A DNA stretch of 64,000 bases, taken from NCBI GenBank assembly GCA_045538535.1, contig JAZSRN010000045.1, forward strand, positions 1 through 64,000. Reading direction: 5' to 3'. The translations under genes were made by a program, and so were the position numbers. The notes below the pieces were generated by a model. It was given only the letters and a program-made list of their open reading frames with translations. It did no database searches and was not told where the DNA came from. Shown here piece after piece: positions 58,399-64,000 of this stretch; positions within the stretch are counted from its first letter, which is position 1, and every line of letters starts with the position of its first letter. The DNA comes from RUG14219 sp045538535 (lineage in GTDB: Bacteria > Cyanobacteriota > Vampirovibrionia > Gastranaerophilales > Gastranaerophilaceae).

Positions 58399-61300
58399 TT
58401 ATCTAATTATTTGCGAATCTTGTAATAGCATATTCAAGTATAACAATCTGTCTGCAGTAGTTTGATCAAGGTCAACAAACATTGCACCTGCTTTGACATC
58501 GTTGGCTGTAACAACTTTGACGTTTGCAGAAATATCTAAATCTGCACATTTGATATTTACAGGAACAACATCACCTACTTTTAAGTTGTTATTATGATTT
58601 ACTGCTATACCACCTCTGGAAATATCAACCAGTGATGAAATTTTGTCATTTTGAACCAATACAATTGGTTGATTACTTTCTGTCACTGAGAATCTCATAT
58701 ATTGACGCTTATCAATTGATTGCATGTTTTCTTCAACAACACGTTGTCTGATATTTTTTCTTAATTCATCATTTGCCGCACTGTCATCTCTAGCCGGTTG
58801 AGTTGGCTCGGTTGGTTGAGTTGGCTCAGTCGGTTGAGTTGGCTCAGTCGGTTGAGTAGGCTCAGTTGGTTGTGTTGGCTCAGTTGGTTGAGTAGGCTCA
58901 GTTGGTTGAGTTGGCTCAGTTGGTTGAGTTGGCTCGGTCGGTTGAGTTGGCTCAGTTGGTTGAGTTGGCTCGGTTGGTTGAGTTGGCTCAGTCGGGTGAG
59001 TTGGCTCGGTCGGTTGAGTTGGTTCAGTTGGTTTAGTTGGCTCAGTTGGTTGATTTGGCTCGGTCGGTTGAGTTGGCTCTTTAGTTGGTTCAGGAACTAC
59101 TAAATCGTCACCATTTTCTTTTTCTTTATCAAATTCATCATCTTCACGTTGACCACTACCAGAAATAGTACCGTCAATCGCATCTTCTTCTTTTTCACCT
59201 TTATTTGGGTCGTAACCATAATAGTAATTACGTTCTACCGGATCTCTGTCAATACTTGTTACATCTTCCGGTCTAACGGCTCTACCTCTGATTGATACCG
59301 GAATTCCTTCATTTGTATTTGTTAAAGGATTAGTTGTATCATCAGGAGTAACTTGAGACAATCCCGGCATTCTGTGTTTACCCATATTGAAATAATATCC
59401 TCCAATATAAGCATTATCCGCCGTTACAGTAACATCTTGAACTGCAGCGTGACTAGGATTACCTTTACCATTCAAAGTTCCGTTTTTAACAACTAACGTA
59501 GAATCAGATGGATTTTTCGGATCTTGTACAGTACCTAAATCAAGAACTTTTAAATTAGCTTTTTCAGGTGCAATATCTTTATAATCTCCATAGTAATCTC
59601 CAGTTTTTGCATATTTAGAAGGAGCTCCACCAAGATTATCTATATACAAGTTTGTACCTCTATCAACAACATTTACTTCTTTTTTAGCGGTAATATCTCT
59701 GATATAGGTATCTCCTGAAAATTCAGCATTAACACTACCTTCTCTTGAAGCAATAGTACAAACATTTGTATCTACTTTTTCTTTATTAGCTTTATCAAGA
59801 CCTTTGACATTAATATCTTTAATAGCTAACATATCTACGCCATATTTTGAATTGTTTTTGTAATCAAGAACGTGCTTTCCGTCCTTATCGTCATAAGCTA
59901 TTTGAACATCAGCATCTGTTTGAAGGAACGTTAATGCATTGTCCTCTTCTCCAATGTTTCCGCTCGAGATAATTGAAATACCTTTACCTTCAACATTTGC
60001 TTTTGTTTTATTTGATGAAGCATTAATAATGTCATAAGCCTTTGAACCTTTTTTGGTTGAATCAGCAAGAAGAATAGCTCTTCCATCCGCATTAATTCTA
60101 TCAACTCTCATGTCTGATTCTAAACTTGCAACATTAATTACTAAATCATTAGCTTTATTGTTTTTTGTGGTTTGTGCATTTATAGTTCCATCAACATTGA
60201 AATTTATTGATTTTGTTAAATCTCTACCATCAGGCCCTACACCGGTACAAATTCCACCATCACAAGGGCCAATTTCTTGACCGATAGTGCCGTCAATTGC
60301 ATTTGCTTTCAAATTACCTTTTGCACGAATTAAAGTTTTTGCAACGCCGTAATTCAATAAACTTGCATCTTCAAGATTAAATTCAGCATCTGCTGAAGAT
60401 GAAATATAATAATTGTTATCAGAATCATCACCTATAACAACGTTACCTTTTTTACTGTTAACAACGATTCCGTTAGAAGCGGTTGTGCCTTTTACATTAA
60501 CTCCGCCAACCGAATTATTATTAATTGTCAATAATCCGTTATAATTTTCTACGCGGGCAGTACTTTCAAGATTAATACCTTTAGCACCCGTATTGTTAAT
60601 TGTCATTGTATTGCCGACATTAGCAACTTTTCCGGTAACATTGATACCTTTAGCACCGGTATTTTCAATTAAAACTGTACCATTATTAGCTGCATTTGAC
60701 TTTGGATTACTACCATTAAGTATCAAACCGTCAATTGCAATGCCTTCTCTACCGGTATTATCAACATGCACCGCACCGGTACTTTCAACAATAGCATCCT
60801 TAGATACTACAACACCTTTACCAGTGTTTTTAATTCCTAAAGTATTACCGGTATTTTTAAGTTTACCGTTTATATTAACAAAGCCAGCTTTGTTATTAAT
60901 TGTTAAATTTTCACCATTATTAGTAACAGTACCGTTAACAAGAACTCCTTTTTCGCCAGAATTCGAAATAATAGTGTTACCATCGCGGTTTGAGATATTG
61001 GCCGAAACATCAACACCTTTGTAACCGGAGTTGTTAATTTTGATATCACCTTTACCATAATTAGTCATATCAGCAGCAATTTTAGTCCCGCCATATTCAC
61101 CATAAGATTTTATTGAAATATTTCCGTTTTCTGAAACAAAGGAATTTGCGGCATTCATATTGCTAGTATTTACAATTGATTCAAACAATCTTTGTGCTTG
61201 TATATGCGAAGTTATAGGAGTTGCATCATTAACCCCAGCAAGTACGCCTGCACCTTGATTTATAATAACATCGGCTGCTTGAATATCAATATTGTTTCTT

Positions 61301-61839
61301 GCAATAACTTTACCGTCAATTTTTACGGTTCCGGTACCTTGTGTCATCACCGGAGTTTGAGATTGGAATAATTGCGCGGTATTTCTCCAATCCCCTTTGT
61401 ATTTATTGTAAGTGTCTTGATCCGGAGTTAAAACCGTCAACGAGCCTACATTGAGCACACCCGAAGCACCTACAACCATACCATTAGGTGAAATAAAAAT
61501 TGCTTCACCGTTATAAAAATTACCGTCTCTCATTGAATTTACAAGACCGTTAATATTAATTGTATTGTCAACGAGGTTTACGAATTTAGCAACATTTTGT
61601 TCACCATATTTAAAAATTAAATTTGCAATATCACCTTCACTCAAATTAAAATTTTGATATTTACGGAACCCAACGTTACCGTTTATAGCTGAAGGATCGA
61701 TATTATAAATATTTCCATCAGGTCTAACACCTGTGATATCTGTTGCAAAAGACTTCATCTGAGGAGTCGTATGCATCATAAAGCATAATGTCAATACAGA
61801 AGCTACCACGCATCTTTTAGCTGATTTTGACTGTGCCAT
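58399..61839 (-). CDS. Filamentous-adhesin-type exoprotein with C-terminal PilZ-like domain
   Basis: 1146 residues from ATG 61839 (GAAAGGAA upstream; a TTG six codons earlier is not used). A long signal peptide (basic start, hydrophobic V-V-A-S-V-L-T-L-C-F-M-M) is followed by a TPS/haemagglutinin-activity domain (about 35-250; N-G-N-V-G-F-R, F-I-S-P-N-G-M-V-V-G). A beta-helical repeat body follows (G-K/G-V-N-V-K/N-G-T...N-N), with G-A-K-G-I-N-V and I-N-N-T-G repeats. A P-T-E-P-T-Q linker (about 920-1014) then leads into a PilZ-like domain with R-Q-Y-M-R-F-S-V and V-D-I-S-R-G-G-I-A-V. A cognate TpsB transporter is not visible. Surface adhesin. Confidence 0.85.
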   Translation of the reverse strand: MAQSKSAKRCVVASVLTLCFMMHTTPQMKSFATDITGVRPDGNIYNIDPSAINGNVGFRKYQNFNLSEGDIANLIFKYGEQNVAKFVNLVDNTININGLVNSMRDGNFYNGEAIFISPNGMVVGASGVLNVGSLTVLTPDQDTYNKYKGDWRNTAQLFQSQTPVMTQGTGTVKIDGKVIARNNIDIQAADVIINQGAGVLAGVNDATPITSHIQAQRLFESIVNTSNMNAANSFVSENGNISIKSYGEYGGTKIAADMTNYGKGDIKINNSGYKGVDVSANISNRDGNTIISNSGEKGVLVNGTVTNNGENLTINNKAGFVNINGKLKNTGNTLGIKNTGKGVVVSKDAIVESTGAVHVDNTGREGIAIDGLILNGSNPKSNAANNGTVLIENTGAKGINVTGKVANVGNTMTINNTGAKGINLESTARVENYNGLLTINNNSVGGVNVKGTTASNGIVVNSKKGNVVIGDDSDNNYYISSSADAEFNLEDASLLNYGVAKTLIRAKGNLKANAIDGTIGQEIGPCDGGICTGVGPDGRDLTKSINFNVDGTINAQTTKNNKANDLVINVASLESDMRVDRINADGRAILLADSTKKGSKAYDIINASSNKTKANVEGKGISIISSGNIGEEDNALTFLQTDADVQIAYDDKDGKHVLDYKNNSKYGVDMLAIKDINVKGLDKANKEKVDTNVCTIASREGSVNAEFSGDTYIRDITAKKEVNVVDRGTNLYIDNLGGAPSKYAKTGDYYGDYKDIAPEKANLKVLDLGTVQDPKNPSDSTLVVKNGTLNGKGNPSHAAVQDVTVTADNAYIGGYYFNMGKHRMPGLSQVTPDDTTNPLTNTNEGIPVSIRGRAVRPEDVTSIDRDPVERNYYYGYDPNKGEKEEDAIDGTISGSGQREDDEFDKEKENGDDLVVPEPTKEPTQPTEPNQPTEPTKPTEPTQPTEPTHPTEPTQPTEPTQPTEPTQPTEPTQPTEPTQPTEPTQPTEPTQPTEPTQPTEPTQPTEPTQPTEPTQPARDDSAANDELRKNIRQRVVEENMQSIDKRQYMRFSVTESNQPIVLVQNDKISSLVDISRGGIAVNHNNNLKVGDVVPVNIKCADLDISANVKVVTANDVKAGAMFVDLDQTTADRLLYLNMLLQDSQIIR
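58797..59078 (-). repeat. 18-bp tandem repeat encoding P-T-E-P-T-Q (~15 units)
   Basis: Units of 18 bp (plus strand GGTTGAGTTGGCTCAGTC with minor third-position changes) encode P-T-E-P-T-Q about 15 times, with variants P-T-E-P-N-Q, P-T-E-P-T-K and P-T-E-P-T-H. Units are exact or nearly so. Copy number could change by replication slippage and would change a linker length without a frameshift. Confidence 0.9.
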
Positions 61840-61982
61840 TTGTTTAATTCCTTTCAAATTTATTTGTAAATTAATATATATTCCCTAATCAACAGCTCTA
61901 TTTTAGCAAGAGAGAGCCATTTTTTCTATTTCTGCCACGATTTTATTACGTTTCTTTACGATTTTGACAAACATAAAATCAT

Positions 61983-62003
61983 GGGTTGTTTAATAAACAA
62001 CCC
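61983..62003 (-). terminator. Candidate terminator of the flippase gene
   Basis: GGGTTGTTT (61983-61991) pairs with AAACAACCC (61995-62003). On the minus strand it is followed by a weak T-tract. Confidence 0.45.
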
Positions 62004-62041
62004 TAAATAATTTTTGTTGCCATTATGTAAATAATTGTAAA

Positions 62042-63505
62042 CTATAAATGAAGGGATTTTTCACTTTCTATTTTTGATAATCCAATATATGAAACATAAA
62101 AAACAACCAGTAATGATATCATTTCAAATAATGGCGGGAAATTTATAATCTTGTAGAATAAACACGCCAAAATCCCGAACGGAATAAATGCCAATATCAT
62201 TCTAGCCATAACCTTTGTCGGAAAGATTAATCGTAATCCCGGAATCACAATTATCGTACTCAATAAAAAGTATAAGAAATTTGCACTTAATGTTGCAATA
62301 CCCGCACCAATAAGGCCCATTTTTGGTATTAATAATATGTTCATACCGATACCGAAAACTCCGGAAATTAATTTTATTGAAAAATCTATATATGTTTTGT
62401 TTGCAAGATGGTATTGCAAAGTAGTATAATCTGTCATTGCAAGGAAAAATGTACCAAAACCAAAATACGGAATTAATTTATAAGCAATATAGAAATTTTC
62501 ATTTGACGAAAGCATTTTTACAAAATCAACACTATATAACGAGATAATCGTAATAATTGGAAGTCCTACCAATATATAATATCCTGCAAAACGAGAAATA
62601 ATCGGGCGTACATCTATTTTTGCCTCGTACATATTAATAATACGTGGTATTGCAGCAACCGTAATTATTGAAAAAATTGTCATCAATAACGGTAACGTTA
62701 AACCATACGCAACCCCAACAATACCAACATCTGAAAAACCGTTTATTGAATTCATAATAAATTTATTACTTTGATTAATTATCCAAGTACTCAATGATGT
62801 TGCAGCAATCGGAATACCATACATATAAATCGGTATCAAAGACTTCCATTCAATTTTTTGAAACTTAAACCAAGTCAAAACACCACTTTGATAAATCAGT
62901 AATATATCAATCAGAGAAATACCGATGCCCATACCTAAAAGCAAAGACATAGCACCTAAATTGAAGAATTTGACAATATAAATTGATAATAAAATTGTCA
63001 AAAACTGATTTAGAACCGTTGAGAGAGTAAATGACAAAGATTTCAATTGCGCTCTTAAAAGTTGGCACAAAATAGCCCTTATTGCAACAGGAATAATTAA
63101 TAACAATATTGCGAAGAAATACGTAACTGGGATATGGAAAAATTCATAAAATTTTTCTCTAAAAATATATGACAAAATAAACATTAAAGTTAAATTGCTC
63201 AATAATAATAACAATAATGTTGTTAAATATTTTGGCATATCTTGAGTTAACTGATGTTGACGGAAAAACCTTAGGCCAGAAAGTCCAACCCAATCCGAAA
63301 AAATTATGCATAAAAATGACAAAACTGCGATAGATAAAGAATACAATCCATATTCTTGCGGAGATAATAAACTGGTATAGACAGGAACAATCACCGCATT
63401 ACCAATCATCCCGCAAATTTTTGACGGTGCATATTTAAACATGTCGTTAAATATTGCTTTTAACTGTTTCTTTTCTTCTTCAAGATTTTCAATATATTCC
63501 ATCAT
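62042..63505 (-). CDS. Polysaccharide flippase (Wzx/MATE-like)
   Basis: 487 residues with about 13-14 hydrophobic helices and the two-domain repeat of polysaccharide exporters. N-terminal features such as Y-A-P-S-K-I-C-G and the second-half S-L-S-T-W-I-I-N-Q-S-N-K-F-I-M are typical of the RfbX/Wzx family. It moves lipid-linked oligosaccharide across the membrane for surface polysaccharide. AGGG is upstream of two adjacent ATGs (63505, 63502). It lies beside the adhesin, consistent with a surface cluster. Confidence 0.85.
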   Translation of the reverse strand: MMEYIENLEEEKKQLKAIFNDMFKYAPSKICGMIGNAVIVPVYTSLLSPQEYGLYSLSIAVLSFLCIIFSDWVGLSGLRFFRQHQLTQDMPKYLTTLLLLLLSNLTLMFILSYIFREKFYEFFHIPVTYFFAILLLIIPVAIRAILCQLLRAQLKSLSFTLSTVLNQFLTILLSIYIVKFFNLGAMSLLLGMGIGISLIDILLIYQSGVLTWFKFQKIEWKSLIPIYMYGIPIAATSLSTWIINQSNKFIMNSINGFSDVGIVGVAYGLTLPLLMTIFSIITVAAIPRIINMYEAKIDVRPIISRFAGYYILVGLPIITIISLYSVDFVKMLSSNENFYIAYKLIPYFGFGTFFLAMTDYTTLQYHLANKTYIDFSIKLISGVFGIGMNILLIPKMGLIGAGIATLSANFLYFLLSTIIVIPGLRLIFPTKVMARMILAFIPFGILACLFYKIINFPPLFEMISLLVVFYVSYIGLSKIESEKSLHL

Positions 63506-63579
63506 TAACCCTAATTTTTGATACTTCTCAGACTGGAGATAATGTTACCATAAAAAATTCTGAAATTCAAATGGGTAAT

Positions 63580-64000
63580 TTATATGCTAGTGGTTAAAGA
63601 TGGTGCGATTGAGATAAATTGGCGTACTAAATCTCTATCCCAAAGTTTTCCGGCTCCTTCTTGCAATATTTCGCAAGCTTTTTCAAGTGGCATACCTTTT
63701 CTGTATGGTCTGTCACTAATTAATGCGTGATAGGCATCAGCGACAGCCACAATTCTTGCTGCTAATGGAATTTCGTCTCCCTTCAATTGTTGAGGATAAC
63801 CTTTTCCGTCAATTCTTTCGTGGTGATATTTGACAATAGGGATTAAATCTCTAAGCGCTTCGTTTGGCGCGAGAACTTTTTCTGCTCCGATAACCGGATG
63901 TTGTTTCATAATTTCCCATTCATCATTGTCTAGTTGCCCAGGTTTTTTCAAAACGTTTTCCGGAATGCCGATTTTGCCTACGTCATGCAACAGTGCGCCA
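63580..64000 (-). CDS. HD-GYP domain c-di-GMP phosphodiesterase, C-terminal part (cut by window end)
   Basis: The frame continues to the window edge (...A-L-L-H-D-V-G-K-I-G-I-P-E...). L-H-D-V-G-K, K-Q-H-P-V-I-G, H-H-E-R-I-D-G-K-G-Y-P and D-A-Y-H-A-L form the HD-GYP metal site and signature. Members hydrolyse the second messenger cyclic di-GMP. A receiver or sensor domain usually lies upstream and would be outside the window. It is near a PilZ-like domain protein, the c-di-GMP reader type. Confidence 0.92.
   Translation of the reverse strand, partial: GALLHDVGKIGIPENVLKKPGQLDNDEWEIMKQHPVIGAEKVLAPNEALRDLIPIVKYHHERIDGKGYPQQLKGDEIPLAARIVAVADAYHALISDRPYRKGMPLEKACEILQEGAGKLWDRDLVRQFISIAPSLTTSI

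Noticed and set aside
58797..59078. CRISPR-like array
   Set aside because: Repeats are contiguous 18-bp units without spacers and in frame with a gene.
58798..59103. Repetitive Trp/Leu/Ser frame on the plus strand
   Set aside because: It is the antisense of the P-T-E-P-T-Q coding repeat; no RBS and absurd composition.
1..64000. Reverse transcriptase for the proposed diversity-generating system
   Set aside because: No protein in the window shows reverse transcriptase motifs; the D-D pairs seen are in receiver domains and nucleotidyltransferases.

Overview
This window looks like the chromosome of a gut-type, non-photosynthetic relative of Cyanobacteria (Vampirovibrionia / 'Melainabacteria', probably Gastranaerophilales). 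That placement is inference from style rather than a marker tree. The DNA is AT-rich. Several pilin-like proteins begin with a G-F-T-L-A-E leader. There is an SLH-domain envelope protein, a long filamentous-adhesin-type exoprotein, a desulfoferrodoxin (anaerobe), a GH57 enzyme, and many small proteins of no recognised family. No photosynthesis gene is visible. Housekeeping genes (ffh, SRP RNA, rsmE, cca, rph, mtaB, holA, holB, pyk, pgi, fabI) are intact, so this is chromosome with a few accessory patches.

Layout. 1-0.55 kb: the 3' end of a pilin-like gene whose last 100 bp look hypermutated. 0.8-10.3 kb: a membrane-tailed GT5-like glycosyltransferase, a nucleoside transporter, an HTH/pilin divergent pair, ffh and a GH57 enzyme. 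10.4-15.5 kb: a Gly/Cys-rich small protein, a GIY-YIG protein, a three-gene two-component cluster and another pilin. 15.6-22.7 kb: desulfoferrodoxin, a large-type SRP RNA, a YdjC-type deacetylase coupled to a secreted PLD protein, a vWA protein, rsmE-cca. 23-28 kb: two tandem paralogous membrane proteins, then a scar with phage-like gene fragments and a G12 tract, then another membrane protein. 28-41 kb: mtaB, PHP protein, rph, ilvB-like, M16 peptidase, nanE-ROK kinase-UbiA run, SLH protein, pyk. 41.3-44.9 kb: TPR lipoprotein-like/secreted protein, a second HTH/pilin pair, tRNA-Arg and a truncated tRNA-Arg. 45-56.4 kb: pgi, holB/holA, a helicase-nuclease, an HD hydrolase-Lrp-aminotransferase run, fabI. 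56.6-64 kb: surface genes: a coiled-coil/glycine-zipper protein, a giant adhesin ending in a PilZ domain, a flippase, and an HD-GYP c-di-GMP phosphodiesterase cut by the window end.

What stands out. (1) The partial pilin at the start has a ~90 bp stretch at 60% GC with 22 of 29 codons ending in C. The paralogue at 42.2 kb is 32% GC there, with 2 of 31. Both are followed by a 41-nt block that is the same except at one base and runs past the stop codon. This is the signature expected of a diversity-generating retroelement variable region on a pilin. The reverse transcriptase and template are not in the window. (2) At least seven otherwise unrelated proteins, including Pgi and the glycosyltransferase, carry a short N-terminal F-(T/S/K)-(G/A) type motif that could be a sorting tag. 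(3) A secreted adhesin carries a C-terminal PilZ-like domain, two genes from an HD-GYP protein. (4) Small HTH genes sit divergently from pilin genes with an identical 15-nt promoter/start, and several genes appear leaderless.

Start codons were re-chosen wherever the longest reading frame began at a non-ATG codon without a ribosome binding site; these changes are noted in the entries.
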